A stretch of 49,494 nucleotides of DNA from Bacteroidales bacterium (GCA_014860585.1 JACZJL010000060.1:1-49494); one strand, 5' to 3'; numbered from the stretch's first letter, positions 1-9,951 are shown. Numbers and translations: made by a program. The notes: generated by a model from the sequence alone, not told the origin.

Positions 1-1475
1 TATGGTGAACTTTCAGCAGTCAGCACCATATTTTCATCAATTGAACACGGTAGCGTAGTCAGGTTCCTGACTTTCAACGGATTTTTCGAATCAAAAGCCT
101 CCACTTCCTGCCCACCAGCGCCGACCGAAATTACTTTCCAGAAATAATCACCTTCGGGGATGTTGGTCAAAATGAAAAACGTATCCTGAATTCCTTCAAA
201 AACCTGGGTAAGCTGTGGTTCAAACTGATCGCCGGTAGTGAGTAAAAAATTGTAGGTTATTGGATAGCCGTTTGGGTCAGACGATGTCGACCACTTGAAA
301 GTGATATCCTGGGGTTGATAACCCGGTGTTGGCTCACAGGTAAATGATGACTGAACATTTTCGAAGTACCAGTTGAGTTTTGCCGGAAACGATACGAAAT
401 GATCTTTTTCCACCTGCACCCGCGCCAGCCAATCTTCAACACTTTGGATGTTGTCCGTTGTATCTTGTGCAACCGAAGCTTCGAGCACTGCCGCCAGGCT
501 GTCAATTTTAGGCCAGAAAATATCCGTTCTAAAGACATCCTGCAGGATTTGATTTGCCCTGGCTTTTATATCTGAAAGCATTTCCGGATTGAGGATGGCC
601 TTTTCCAGGTAGGGATTATCGTGTGTCCAGGGCGCCGAACTGTAGGTGTGGTTCCTCCATGCGTACACCGAAAGGGTTTTGTCAAGGTCCCAGGGCAGCA
701 TTTTCCATTTGCCCGAACCATTCACATCATGATACATGTAGTAATTGTGGTAGTATGTACTTTGGTTGCAGGTTACCATGTTGCAGGCAATGATGTTTAC
801 CACCTGGTCGTAATTCATTTGTTCCTCACAAAATGATTTGTAATCATCAACACTCGCAGTATGAATTGCATCAATCAGTTGAGCAAGGTCTTCCTTGTTG
901 CCCGACCCCGTTTTTTGTTCCCAAAAATTGGTGAGGTCATCATAAATACTCAGGCAGGCGCCATCGAGCGAAGCTTTGTAGAGATTTCCCAATGGATCCA
1001 TGTTGTGATTTTCGAGAAATTGCTCATCAATATTTTCGGTTCGGTTGTAGAGCCCCAGAAACTCTCCATTCAGGTATAACCGTGCATGTTCTGTAACAAA
1101 GCATGTCAGCCCTGCTCTATTGAAAATCTGGCTGCTGAGGTAGGCGCGGATGTAACTTTCGTCTTCATATTCTGCGTTAAAATTCAATTCCTCACGTCCA
1201 TTGGAAAAAGGGTCGCTATAAAATTTCACTTTCAGCGATTTTTTTGGCAGATACCGCGATCCATCACCCCGGATGCGCATTTTGACATCGTTCCAGGTTG
1301 TGTCTCCACAGGTGAAGGTGATGGGTATGAAAATATCGTCAAGGAAGTTCTCGTAGATGTAGGCAAAGTCCTCAGGGTCGCATGTGATGTAATAATCTTT
1401 TACCTGCCCTGTGGTTTTATTACAAAGGAGGATGAGAAGGAAAACCGGAATAAGAAGTAAAGCGTTTGTTCTCAC
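1..1475 (-). CDS. CotH kinase-family secreted protein, 3' end cut by window edge
   Basis: An open frame reads leftward from a GTG at 1475 to the window edge with no stop (491 codons seen). Residues 1-24 form a signal peptide (hydrophobic LLLIPVFLLILL, then TTGQ). The CotH-kinase signatures follow: MRIRGDGSRYLPKKSLKVKF at about 66-85, the GEFLGLYNRTE block at about 137-147, and the metal-binding type WDLD at 262-265. Residues ~385-475 look like a fibronectin-III-type beta domain. CotH proteins are atypical protein kinases; in Bacteroidota they are exported, and the substrate here is unknown. The T9SS signal expected at the C-terminus lies outside the window. GTG is chosen because it gives a clean signal peptide and the nearby ATG is in another frame that stops at once. 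A weak promoter-like TTTG-17-TATTTTAG lies at 1503-1531. It is the third co-directional gene of the locus. Confidence 0.8.
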   Translation of the reverse strand, partial: MRTNALLLIPVFLLILLCNKTTGQVKDYYITCDPEDFAYIYENFLDDIFIPITFTCGDTTWNDVKMRIRGDGSRYLPKKSLKVKFYSDPFSNGREELNFNAEYEDESYIRAYLSSQIFNRAGLTCFVTEHARLYLNGEFLGLYNRTENIDEQFLENHNMDPLGNLYKASLDGACLSIYDDLTNFWEQKTGSGNKEDLAQLIDAIHTASVDDYKSFCEEQMNYDQVVNIIACNMVTCNQSTYYHNYYMYHDVNGSGKWKMLPWDLDKTLSVYAWRNHTYSSAPWTHDNPYLEKAILNPEMLSDIKARANQILQDVFRTDIFWPKIDSLAAVLEASVAQDTTDNIQSVEDWLARVQVEKDHFVSFPAKLNWYFENVQSSFTCEPTPGYQPQDITFKWSTSSDPNGYPITYNFLLTTGDQFEPQLTQVFEGIQDTFFILTNIPEGDYFWKVISVGAGGQEVEAFDSKNPLKVRNLTTLPCSIDENMVLTAESSP

Positions 1476-1580
1476 AAGATCATGTTGTGTTAAAATTTCG
1501 TACTAAAATAGCTTTTTCCTGGCAATACAAAGTTTTTGTAGAATCGTTTTCGGAGCGCTATTGATAGATGTTTTCACGAC

Positions 1581-4500
1581 TTAGTTGATCATCAACTTTT
1601 TCACCACCACCTGATCGGTTGATATAATCCTTACGATGAATACCCCTTTTCTTGGGCTCATGTTCATCGCAAAATGACTAGAACCAGTAAGTTGCTGCAT
1701 ACTGACCAGACGCCCCGAAAGATCAAAAATTGAAACCTCCCCATCAGTTTTTTCGGGTAGTTTAATATAGATCAGACTACCGGCGGAGTACATATTTATT
1801 TCATCTGGTTCAACCTCGGGAATGTATGTGATGTCTTTAATCTCAATATCATCAAGCCTGAGTTGGGCTCTTGCACCGGTTTCGCCTTCAACGAAATAAT
1901 ATTTCCAAAGTAATTGCAGGTAGTCTTTCCCATGGAGAAACTGAGGAAGTGGGATTTCTTTGAACTCTGTCATGTTGCCATCGTTCCCGCAGATATATTC
2001 GACGGGTTGATTGTTGACCAGAAGATTAACAAATGAATCGTTGATATCTGTCCGGTATTGGAGTCTGATGGCATAAACCCTTTCGTTTTTGAGTAGGGTT
2101 GAGGCTACCCAGCTCATGTCAGCAAAAGAGACCTCACGTGTGTCAAGCGCAAGAAGCAGGCCTCCAAGATCGCGGTTACGCCCGGTGTTGATGAATGAAA
2201 TACCTTCTTCTCCCATTCCGTTGATCCGTGTGCGATAAACATTTTTGAATGGGAAGCCAATATTCATCGAATCTTCTTCATGGTAGTCGTCATGAGGAAT
2301 AAAGTAAGCGTAAGGTAAGGGTTCATAAATCCCCGGATCATCCACTTCGCTTTGCATGAAAAGGATGTGCTCAGGGAAGGTATTTTCTGGTTCATCCGCA
2401 CTAAATGCTTCAAACGTAAACCTGTTGTTGTGTAAAGCAAAAGCTTTCGGATAAATCGTCAACTTAAAGGAATAAGTAAACGGCTCAGTAATACTGTCGG
2501 TGGCGGTTATTGAGATTGTAGCTCCTCCTCGTTTTTCAGGATAAATGGTAAGGATGTTTGCATCGATTAATGCAACGGTCATGCCTGAAGGGTCACTTAA
2601 TACAGAATAATGGATTTGGTCATTATCAGGGTCCATAAAAATGTCGTCAAGATAAAACTCAAGCTCATCTCCACCTTCAATGGTTTGTTGAAGGGGGACA
2701 GGACCGACAACCTCAGGCGGCAGATTTTCGGGAGTCATCACCAGACCATCAAGGCTAAAATTATTGAAATTGACGCGGTTGCCTTCGTCAGCAGTCATAT
2801 TGCTGCCTTCAAATCGAATGCGCAGTTTAAAATTGGGATTTTCATTCACCTCAATAATTGAGGTAAAATCCAGCTCGTAAAGTTGAAACTCCTGACTAAG
2901 CGATGGATTGAAATTAAGCAGCCCGGAGGAGGACCAAACGGGTTCTCCCTGCACAACACTGTATTCGATAAGCAGGTTTTCAGCAGCACCTTCATCTTTT
3001 GCAGCAAACCGGAATATAAGGTCGGTAAGTCCGGTAGAAGGTAAGTTGAAGGAAATTATATTTTCACCGCCATCACCTGTAAAAGGCTGTTTGATCTGAA
3101 TGCCCCGCATGTCACTTTCTTCGTAGGTGAGGTTGTTATTTGCCGAAGGCCTGTAATTCAATGGTGTTGGATCATTTCGTCGTTCCATCGAAGCTTTCCG
3201 CCAGTTGGGGTCTTCAGGCGTGAATGGGTATCCGATCAGGGCAGAGTGAAAAGTAAGTTTGGCGCCTTCAAGGATTTTATAGGTTGGATCTAACGTGTCG
3301 AGTGGAGTATCGTTGGGAAGGGACGCATCAAAAAGCCAAAAATAAACCAGTCTCGGAACATCAACCCTGACAAAATGGGCAGTGGCTTCGAAATCTTCCT
3401 CGGGTATCAAATTTACAATCGGGTCTGTGCCTCTCAAATCGCCTGACCAGTGGCTAAATGCATAACCTTCGGCAGGGATGGCTTCCAGTTCAATTGGCAC
3501 ACCTTTGAAATAGATACCACTCCAGGGATAAGGATTGGTTCTTATACCTGGCGTATCTTCGGTGATTTCGATGGTGTTGATCCTCAGGTGCCCATGCCAG
3601 CGATTAGAGGTGTTGAGTGTGATTAAACATTCACCCTGAAGATCGAAATACTCAAGTAAATGCTGGCGTTGGTACTGAGGTCGCAGGTTGGCAAAGTCAA
3701 TCAGAACATTGAGATTGGAATTCCAGTGCTCAGCATGGTAAAGATTTTTCCATCTCAAAATATGCTCCGGAATTTCAGGCTCAATTACCTGCTTTAGTTC
3801 ATTCAAGGTATTGATTATGTGCTGGGGTTTAAAAGTTGTATTCAGCAAATCAGTAAACCGGATGATAAAGCTGGTTTTAAAATCGTCATTTTCAAGAAAT
3901 TTTCTCAATAAAAATGTTGACCAGGGAGGATTTGGGTATTCGGGATGATCTGGTGCTGTCGCCATTTCAAGCGTATTGTGAACAAGTGCAGTATCCAAAC
4001 CAAAAAGTCCAAATCCAAAATCCATGTCATACATCAGCCAGCGCCAGCGTCCATCGTGCCCGGCAGGGGCATTTGGAATAAATTCATCTGTTCGTAATCT
4101 CCAGTAATCGAGATTATTTCCCGGCCAGTCATGGTTATCCACATAGATGTTGGCAATCTGGTAATCCCTGAAATTGTTGACATCAATCCTGGTCTGGATG
4201 TATTGATAATGCTCTTCTTCCGCCAAACCATTTTCTTCTATAAAATCAATCGTTTCGTTGTAATGGATCAAATCACCTTCCCCTATTTCGTTGAGGTTCG
4301 TTATATAGTCAAGTTTTTCAGGATCAACGCCATACACCCTTTCAAGATAATGCCTGTCGTAGCGCTCTCTCAGGTTATGAATCCCCCAGTATTCACCATT
4401 GATAAATACAATCGAGGGTATATAATCCTGGGTATCGAATTCCAAATCGCTGACTACTGTCTGGATCAGGGCATCACGCAGCAAGGTTGAATAATAGTCC

Positions 4501-5861
4501 TGACCTGAATTCCTCAGAATGAGTCGTTTGAAATGATCATCCTCCAAATCAGGAAAAAACCTGTGATTGAAGCAGGACTCTCCGTATTCACTCCTTGCAT
4601 ACAGTCTGAGCGATTTCATTGCTCGTCTTCGCGCCTCATTGCCATGGATTCGAATCCCGATTTCATGTGAAATGTCTGGAAAGCTGCTTTTGGCATCAAA
4701 ATACTCAAAATGAGCTCTTTTTTCCCATTCGTCGCTTGTGCGATGAAAGTTGGCCTGGGTCAGCCAGTTGTGTGGCGCTTCAGGGTTCTCAGTCCTCCAG
4801 TTGTCGTAATCAATCCCGGCAGTGTAGATGCCATTTTCATAATCAAACATTGCGTCTTTGTCAATACTTATCGACACTAAAGGTAAACTATACCGGTTCC
4901 TTCCATCTTCAGAAACAAAATAGGTGTTGCTAATCACCGGACTGGGTATGGCTCCCTCTTTGATTGCGACAGCTCTTACCACAGTTCCTTTATACACCGG
5001 ATTGACCGGGAAGTAGTAAGGATTTTTGTGAAAAGTGGAAGAGATGCAGGTCAGGCTATCCGGCTTGTTTGTTCGATCTACAATGGCTATCGAATCGGTG
5101 TAGTGCAGGGAATGAACTGATCCGGCAATAAAATCACCAAAAGGGTCGCCGGGATTTTGAGGGTAATGATTTTTATACTGAAATGTGAAGCCTTCAAGAT
5201 TTGCCGGATTTGGGGTTGAGCCATCAAGGGTATAAATAATGGTGGCATCCGGGTCTGGATGAGAAAGCTTTAGTGAAAACTCTTCGGTATAAAAACCACC
5301 TGCGTGGGAAAATGAAGGAGGTTCAATAATTTCGTTGTAACCCTGCGTGGAATTGCTAACACCGGGTGTTGACTCAGTAAAATAATACCATGCTTCACTG
5401 CCATCGGGTTGGTGTCCGTACGAAAAATCATAATGAAGTAAAACGGGTGGGCTTTCGCTGACTAATGAACCGTAAGGATTGGTTAAAAACAGCGCTTCTC
5501 CCTCTGCGCTGATACTGAAATTTGTATGCAGCGGGCTACCGGGAATTGCACGGTCTTTACCAGATGCCCATACCAGCAAAAACTGACCGGGATGCAGGGT
5601 TACATCCGGGAAAATCCATTGAAAAGGATCATCAGAATTGTCTGAAAACCCAAAACCCATAAGGTTGATGGTCTTCTCGCCGGTATAGAAAAATTCAACC
5701 CAATCAGAAAAGTCGCCATCTTCATCAGCTATTTTCGAAACATTAGATGACATCAACTCATTGATGCAAACAGGTTGAGCAGAAAGGAGAGTGCAACTCA
5801 ATAAAGAAATTACAAGAAAACCTGAAAGAATTTTATGGTTAATGAAGCGATGCATTTTCAA
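1581..5861 (-). CDS. Large LTD-CotH surface protein with T9SS sorting domain
   Basis: A 1426-residue multidomain exported protein. In order: signal peptide 1-29; lamin-tail-type domain ~32-170 (INELMSSN, DWVEFFYT); chitobiase C-terminal-like Ig segments ~181-320 (IIYTLDGSTPN); CotH kinase region ~325-700, with RIHGNE at 404-409, GEYWGIHNLRER at 489-500 and YDMD at 611-614; an InlB-type beta repeat ~745-835 (GYAFSHWSGD); then a ~590-residue module from about 836 to the end. That module contains a cadherin-like domain (~1065-1150) and a T9SS type A sorting domain (last ~75 residues: GSLIYI, GEVSIFDLSGRLV, GVFIVRI, KKLMIN). LTD plus CotH in one chain is a recurrent Bacteroidota surface architecture. 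The C-terminal module is a close paralogue of nearly all of the neighbouring upstream gene, only 52 bp away, so the two are probably co-transcribed. The kinase substrate is unknown. Confidence 0.9.
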   Translation of the reverse strand: MKMHRFINHKILSGFLVISLLSCTLLSAQPVCINELMSSNVSKIADEDGDFSDWVEFFYTGEKTINLMGFGFSDNSDDPFQWIFPDVTLHPGQFLLVWASGKDRAIPGSPLHTNFSISAEGEALFLTNPYGSLVSESPPVLLHYDFSYGHQPDGSEAWYYFTESTPGVSNSTQGYNEIIEPPSFSHAGGFYTEEFSLKLSHPDPDATIIYTLDGSTPNPANLEGFTFQYKNHYPQNPGDPFGDFIAGSVHSLHYTDSIAIVDRTNKPDSLTCISSTFHKNPYYFPVNPVYKGTVVRAVAIKEGAIPSPVISNTYFVSEDGRNRYSLPLVSISIDKDAMFDYENGIYTAGIDYDNWRTENPEAPHNWLTQANFHRTSDEWEKRAHFEYFDAKSSFPDISHEIGIRIHGNEARRRAMKSLRLYARSEYGESCFNHRFFPDLEDDHFKRLILRNSGQDYYSTLLRDALIQTVVSDLEFDTQDYIPSIVFINGEYWGIHNLRERYDRHYLERVYGVDPEKLDYITNLNEIGEGDLIHYNETIDFIEENGLAEEEHYQYIQTRIDVNNFRDYQIANIYVDNHDWPGNNLDYWRLRTDEFIPNAPAGHDGRWRWLMYDMDFGFGLFGLDTALVHNTLEMATAPDHPEYPNPPWSTFLLRKFLENDDFKTSFIIRFTDLLNTTFKPQHIINTLNELKQVIEPEIPEHILRWKNLYHAEHWNSNLNVLIDFANLRPQYQRQHLLEYFDLQGECLITLNTSNRWHGHLRINTIEITEDTPGIRTNPYPWSGIYFKGVPIELEAIPAEGYAFSHWSGDLRGTDPIVNLIPEEDFEATAHFVRVDVPRLVYFWLFDASLPNDTPLDTLDPTYKILEGAKLTFHSALIGYPFTPEDPNWRKASMERRNDPTPLNYRPSANNNLTYEESDMRGIQIKQPFTGDGGENIISFNLPSTGLTDLIFRFAAKDEGAAENLLIEYSVVQGEPVWSSSGLLNFNPSLSQEFQLYELDFTSIIEVNENPNFKLRIRFEGSNMTADEGNRVNFNNFSLDGLVMTPENLPPEVVGPVPLQQTIEGGDELEFYLDDIFMDPDNDQIHYSVLSDPSGMTVALIDANILTIYPEKRGGATISITATDSITEPFTYSFKLTIYPKAFALHNNRFTFEAFSADEPENTFPEHILFMQSEVDDPGIYEPLPYAYFIPHDDYHEEDSMNIGFPFKNVYRTRINGMGEEGISFINTGRNRDLGGLLLALDTREVSFADMSWVASTLLKNERVYAIRLQYRTDINDSFVNLLVNNQPVEYICGNDGNMTEFKEIPLPQFLHGKDYLQLLWKYYFVEGETGARAQLRLDDIEIKDITYIPEVEPDEINMYSAGSLIYIKLPEKTDGEVSIFDLSGRLVSMQQLTGSSHFAMNMSPRKGVFIVRIISTDQVVVKKLMIN

Positions 5862-5913
5862 ACAAATGATTAGAAGAAACTCTAAAAACCTATTGGTGAT
5901 CAGTTCAAATGAT

Positions 5914-7851
5914 TCACCGGATCAATACTTTTTTTGACCAAATATTATCCCCGGTTAGAATTCTGATAATGAAAACGCCATGAGCCTGATTCAGATTGAT
6001 AACACAACCCGAAGAATTATGAAGTTGTTTTTGCTCAATCAAACGTCCCATGACATCATGAACTGTAAGAAGACCATTGGTCAACTCAGGATAATTAACA
6101 AAAATCGAACCACCGACAGTATGAACGTGTATTAAATCCTGTTCGAAATCTTTAACGCCAGTTATATCCTTGAAAATGATATCATCCAATCTTAACTGTG
6201 CTCTTGCACCAGTTTCAACTTCCACAAAATAGTATTTCCATAAAAGCTGCACATATTGCTTATTCAGCGCATTAAGCGGCAGATGAATGTTATCAAAAAT
6301 TACTTCATCTCCATCTTCAGCAGTCATATACTCTATGATCTGGCTGTTTTGGATAAGGTCGGTAAACGGGGAAAAAAGATCGGTGCGGTAGAGTAAGCGG
6401 ATAGCATACACACGTTCATTTTTCAGTATTGTTCCTCCCAACCATTCAAGGGTTGCATCAGATACATTGCGTGTGTCGAGGGCGAGTAAAGCTCCTCCTA
6501 AATCACGCTCACGACCGGTATTGATGAATGAAATTCCTTCATCACCCAGCCCGTTAATCCTTGTCCTCCTTGTGTTGTTGTATGGGAATCCTATTGTGGC
6601 AATATCATCCGGATGATAATCATCGTGCGGAATAAAGTAAGGAAACAGCAAAGGGTCGTTCAATCCCGGGTCATTGATATCGCTTTGAAGAAAAATCATG
6701 TGTTGTGGGTAGGTGTATTCCGGTTCGTTTGGATTCCAGGCCGTAAATGAGAATTGTCCATTACTGAGAGGGAATGCCATCGGATACACCAATACCCTGA
6801 AGGATGCATTGACCGGCGGGTAATTACCGTCACTTGCCGTTAACGAAATAATTGCATCACCGCGTTTAATCGGATTTAGTGTGAGTGTGCTGCCGTTCAA
6901 AATTGCCTGGACCATGGTTGGCCTGCTGCTTGAGGCAGTAAATGTCAATGGATCATTATCGGGGTCATTAAATACGTTGTTTAGATTGAAAACCAGACTC
7001 TCCCCAGCCTCAATCAGCTCCTGAAGAGGAAGTTGGTTAACCACAACCGGAGGTAGATTGCCGCCACTGATTGATGTTGCATCAAGGCTGAAATTATTAA
7101 AGTTGACCCGGTTACCTTCATCGCCCGACATATTGCTTCCGCTGAACCGGATTCTGATTTTAAAGTCAGGATTATTATTTGCAGCGGTCGCCTGGCTGAA
7201 GTCAATCTCAAACAATTCATAGTCATCTTCAAGCGCTGGCGTTGGGTTTGTAAGTCCTGTATTTACCCATAAAGGATCTCCTGACACAACAGAGTAGTCA
7301 ATCACCAGGTTATCTGCAGCATCTTCGTCCATTGCAGCAAAACGAAAAATAACATCTTTGAAATCGGTGGTAGGGAGATTAAAAAGGATTGTGTTTTGAC
7401 CACCATCCCCTGTAAATGGCTGCTTGATCTGAATACCGCGCATTTCTGAATTTTCATAAGGGATGCCGTTATTGCCTTCAGGCCGGTAGTTGATAGGAGT
7501 AGGAGCATTTCTGCGTTCCATCGAAGCCTTGCGCCAGTTGGGGTCTTCGGGATCAAACGGATAGCCTGCCAATGCTGAATGATAACTCAGTAATCCTCCT
7601 TCAATCAAACCATAAACGGGATCAATCGTTTCGAGCGGAGTATCGTTGGGAATTGATGTGTCGAACAGCCAGAAATAAATCAGTTGGGATGTCAGAAGTT
7701 TTTCCTTCATAAATCCCTCCGAATTTACCTGAGCGGTTGACTTTTCAACCGGGTTGTTTTGCGAAGCCCATATTGGATTTGGTAATTGAATGTTCAGGAT
7801 GAGTGTGAGCAGGATTCCGAGTTTTGCGCAGGGCAGAGCTAATGTTTTCAT
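5914..7851 (-). CDS. T9SS-sorted secreted protein, stand-alone form of the CotH gene's C-terminal module
   Basis: A 645-residue exported protein. A signal peptide (~1-29, ends IWA) is followed by a short linker and then, from residue ~56 to the end, a beta-rich module. The module begins YFWLFDTSIPNDTP, contains PNWRKASMERRN, MRGIQIKQPFTGDGG and RVNFNNFSLD, has a cadherin-like stretch (~275-355), and ends with a T9SS type A sorting domain (SIFVNYPEL, LLTVHDVMGRLIEQ, GVFIIRI, KKVLIR). The same module, equal in length and with long identical blocks, forms the last ~590 residues of the downstream CotH protein. I recognise no enzymatic motif; adhesion or polysaccharide binding at the cell surface is only inference. 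It is probably the first gene of the locus, since a TACATTTG promoter element lies about 50 bp upstream. Confidence 0.88.
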   Translation of the reverse strand: MKTLALPCAKLGILLTLILNIQLPNPIWASQNNPVEKSTAQVNSEGFMKEKLLTSQLIYFWLFDTSIPNDTPLETIDPVYGLIEGGLLSYHSALAGYPFDPEDPNWRKASMERRNAPTPINYRPEGNNGIPYENSEMRGIQIKQPFTGDGGQNTILFNLPTTDFKDVIFRFAAMDEDAADNLVIDYSVVSGDPLWVNTGLTNPTPALEDDYELFEIDFSQATAANNNPDFKIRIRFSGSNMSGDEGNRVNFNNFSLDATSISGGNLPPVVVNQLPLQELIEAGESLVFNLNNVFNDPDNDPLTFTASSSRPTMVQAILNGSTLTLNPIKRGDAIISLTASDGNYPPVNASFRVLVYPMAFPLSNGQFSFTAWNPNEPEYTYPQHMIFLQSDINDPGLNDPLLFPYFIPHDDYHPDDIATIGFPYNNTRRTRINGLGDEGISFINTGRERDLGGALLALDTRNVSDATLEWLGGTILKNERVYAIRLLYRTDLFSPFTDLIQNSQIIEYMTAEDGDEVIFDNIHLPLNALNKQYVQLLWKYYFVEVETGARAQLRLDDIIFKDITGVKDFEQDLIHVHTVGGSIFVNYPELTNGLLTVHDVMGRLIEQKQLHNSSGCVINLNQAHGVFIIRILTGDNIWSKKVLIR

Positions 7852-7900
7852 TTGTTAATTTGTTGATATTTAGCACAGTAAGTTTTGAAAAATAAAACTA

Positions 7901-7908
7901 CAAATGTA
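7901..7908 (-). promoter_or_regulatory. -7 element of the T9SS/CotH locus
   Basis: The minus strand reads TACATTTG, an exact match to the Bacteroidota -7 consensus TAnnTTTG, about 50 bp before the ATG at 7851. A clear -33 TTTG at normal spacing is not visible; a TTG lies only 13 bp upstream. Confidence 0.55.
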
Positions 7909-8062
7909 ATATTTTTAACTACAACCCGACCGGTTTTTGATACTTTGGAAATAATTTAAAATGATTTTATTTATTCATACTTAAAACATTAATAATCAAT
8001 TTTATACATTGGTTTTAGTTTCTTTTGCACAAATCCTTCAATTTTATCCAAAAGAATGTATG

Positions 8063-8070
8063 TACTTTTG
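8063..8070 (+). promoter_or_regulatory. -7 element upstream of korA
   Basis: TACTTTTG matches TAnnTTTG exactly. It lies 24 bp before the ATG at 8095 and inside the extra N-terminus that would result from the in-frame ATG at 8056. This favours 8095 as the start. The -33 element is poor. Confidence 0.5.
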
Positions 8071-8094
8071 TTGCGTAATAAACATGGTCAAGGC

Positions 8095-9948
8095 ATGGCA
8101 GACAATAACAAAAAACCTATCAAGGAATTAGAAAGAGTTGTTATCCGATTTTCAGGCGACTCAGGCGATGGAATGCAACTTACAGGAACGCTGTTTTCCG
8201 ACACTTCTGCACTTTTTGGGAATTATCTTGCTACCTTCCCGGATTATCCTGCCGAAATACGTGCTCCTCAAGGGACAGTTGGAGGCGTTTCCGGTTTTCA
8301 GGTGCATTTTGGGCATGGCGAGGTGAATACACCCGGCGATTATGCAGATGTGCTTGTGGCAATGAACCCTGCTGCACTCAAAGCCAATACTAAATGGGTC
8401 AAGTCAGGTGGGACGATCATCGTGGACATTGATAGTTTTAACGAAAAAAACATCATTAAAGCTGGTTGTGCAAGTGATCCGCTTAATCAACCACTTTATC
8501 AAAACTTTAATGTTATTCAGGCGCCAATTACGACCATTACCCAAGAATCTCTTAAGGGTCTCAACCTTGACATCAAGAGCGTATTGAGAAGTAAGAACAT
8601 GTTTGCACTTGGCATGGTCTATTGGCTTTTCCACAGGCCACTTGATTTTACCCAAAAGTTTTTTGAGGATAAATTCAAAAAAATACCTGTGATTATGGAG
8701 GCCAATAAAATTGTCCTCAAAGCTGGGTATTATTATGCCGAAACCATCGAAGCACTGCACTCGTCATATTCTGTTGCCCCGGCACAAATTGATGCAGGGA
8801 CTTACAGAAACATCAACGGAAATATTGCTACTGCCTGGGGACTTATTGCTGCTGCTGAGAAAGCTAACCTGCCTTTGTTCCTGGGCTCTTACCCGATCAC
8901 TCCTGCTACCGAAATTTTGCAGGAGTTAGCTAAGCGAAAAGACCTTGGGGTAAAAGCGTTCCAGGCTGAAGATGAAATTGCAGGCATTTGCTCTGCCATC
9001 GGCGCCAGTTTTGCCGGTCATCTTGCTGTTACAACCACCTCAGGGCCAGGGCTGTCGTTGAAAACTGAAGCAACCGGCCTTGCAGTAATTACCGAATTAC
9101 CATTGGTTATCGTTAATGTTCAGCGCGGTGGCCCATCCACAGGATTACCCACAAAAACAGAGCAATCGGATCTTTTACAGGCATTACATGGTCGCCATGG
9201 TGAAAGCCCATTGGTAGTGATCGCTGCCAGTTCGCCATCGAACTGCTTCCATTTTGCTTTTGAGTCTGCTAAAATAGCACTTGAGCATATGACACCTGTA
9301 ATTTTACTTACAGATGGTTTCCTTGCCAACGGATCAGAGCCCTGGAAAATCCCTGTAATGGAGGATTTACCAGAGATTAAACCCCCAATTGTAAAGGAAG
9401 GGACAACAGATTATCAGCCTTATCGCAGGATCAATGATTCAATGGTAAGAAGTTGGGCAGTTCCTGGAACCAAGGGTTTGGAACATCGACTCGGCGGTCT
9501 TGAAAAAATGTCAATAACCGGCACAGTATCTTATGTTCCTGAAAACCATCAGGTGATGACTTACGAAAGGGAAGAAAAAGTCAATCTTGTTGTCGAATCG
9601 ATACCCGATCTTAAAATCATCGGTGAGCAAGAGGGAGAACTACTGCTCATTGGATGGGGAGGAACCTACGGGCATTTATATACAGCATACCGCGAGCTGA
9701 GGAAGGAAGGGGTCAAACTTAGTTTTGCTCATTTTAACTATTTACGACCTTTACCTGCAAATACCCATGATGCACTCAAAAGATTTAAGAAACTCCTGGT
9801 TTGTGAACTTAACCTGGGTCAGTTGGCCAACTACCTCAGGATGGTTTACCAGGATCTTGAATTCATGAAATATAATAAAATCCAGGGATTACCTTTTACA
9901 GTGATTGAATTGAAAGAAAAAATTAAAAAAGTTTTGGAGGAGAAATAA
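8095..9948 (+). CDS. korA: 2-oxoglutarate:ferredoxin oxidoreductase, fused gamma-alpha subunit
   Basis: KorA of the CoA-dependent 2-oxoglutarate (2-oxoacid) ferredoxin oxidoreductase, which converts 2-oxoglutarate to succinyl-CoA and reduces ferredoxin in the cytoplasm. Residues ~12-190 are the gamma domain (FSGDSGDGMQLTG, PAEIRAPQGTVGGVSGFQ). Residues ~235-600 are the pyrimidine-binding alpha domain with the YPITP motif near 264, the FQAEDEIAG block and VNVQRGGPSTGLPT. The 618-residue length fits fused gamma-alpha KorA. An in-frame ATG at 8056 would add 13 residues, but it lies upstream of a promoter element and the family usually starts near MADN. korB follows after 3 bp, so the two form an operon. 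Other 2-oxoacid specificities cannot be fully excluded from sequence alone. Confidence 0.95.
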   Translation: MADNNKKPIKELERVVIRFSGDSGDGMQLTGTLFSDTSALFGNYLATFPDYPAEIRAPQGTVGGVSGFQVHFGHGEVNTPGDYADVLVAMNPAALKANTKWVKSGGTIIVDIDSFNEKNIIKAGCASDPLNQPLYQNFNVIQAPITTITQESLKGLNLDIKSVLRSKNMFALGMVYWLFHRPLDFTQKFFEDKFKKIPVIMEANKIVLKAGYYYAETIEALHSSYSVAPAQIDAGTYRNINGNIATAWGLIAAAEKANLPLFLGSYPITPATEILQELAKRKDLGVKAFQAEDEIAGICSAIGASFAGHLAVTTTSGPGLSLKTEATGLAVITELPLVIVNVQRGGPSTGLPTKTEQSDLLQALHGRHGESPLVVIAASSPSNCFHFAFESAKIALEHMTPVILLTDGFLANGSEPWKIPVMEDLPEIKPPIVKEGTTDYQPYRRINDSMVRSWAVPGTKGLEHRLGGLEKMSITGTVSYVPENHQVMTYEREEKVNLVVESIPDLKIIGEQEGELLLIGWGGTYGHLYTAYRELRKEGVKLSFAHFNYLRPLPANTHDALKRFKKLLVCELNLGQLANYLRMVYQDLEFMKYNKIQGLPFTVIELKEKIKKVLEEK

Positions 9949-9951
9949 CCA

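Noticed and set aside
1086-1460. Open frame of 124 codons on the plus strand
   Set aside because: It is antisense to the CotH-family gene reading leftward from 1475, which has a signal peptide and family motifs.
8056-8094. Upstream ATG that would extend korA by 13 residues
   Set aside because: A TAnnTTTG promoter element (8063-8070) lies inside the extension and the family begins near the ATG at 8095.
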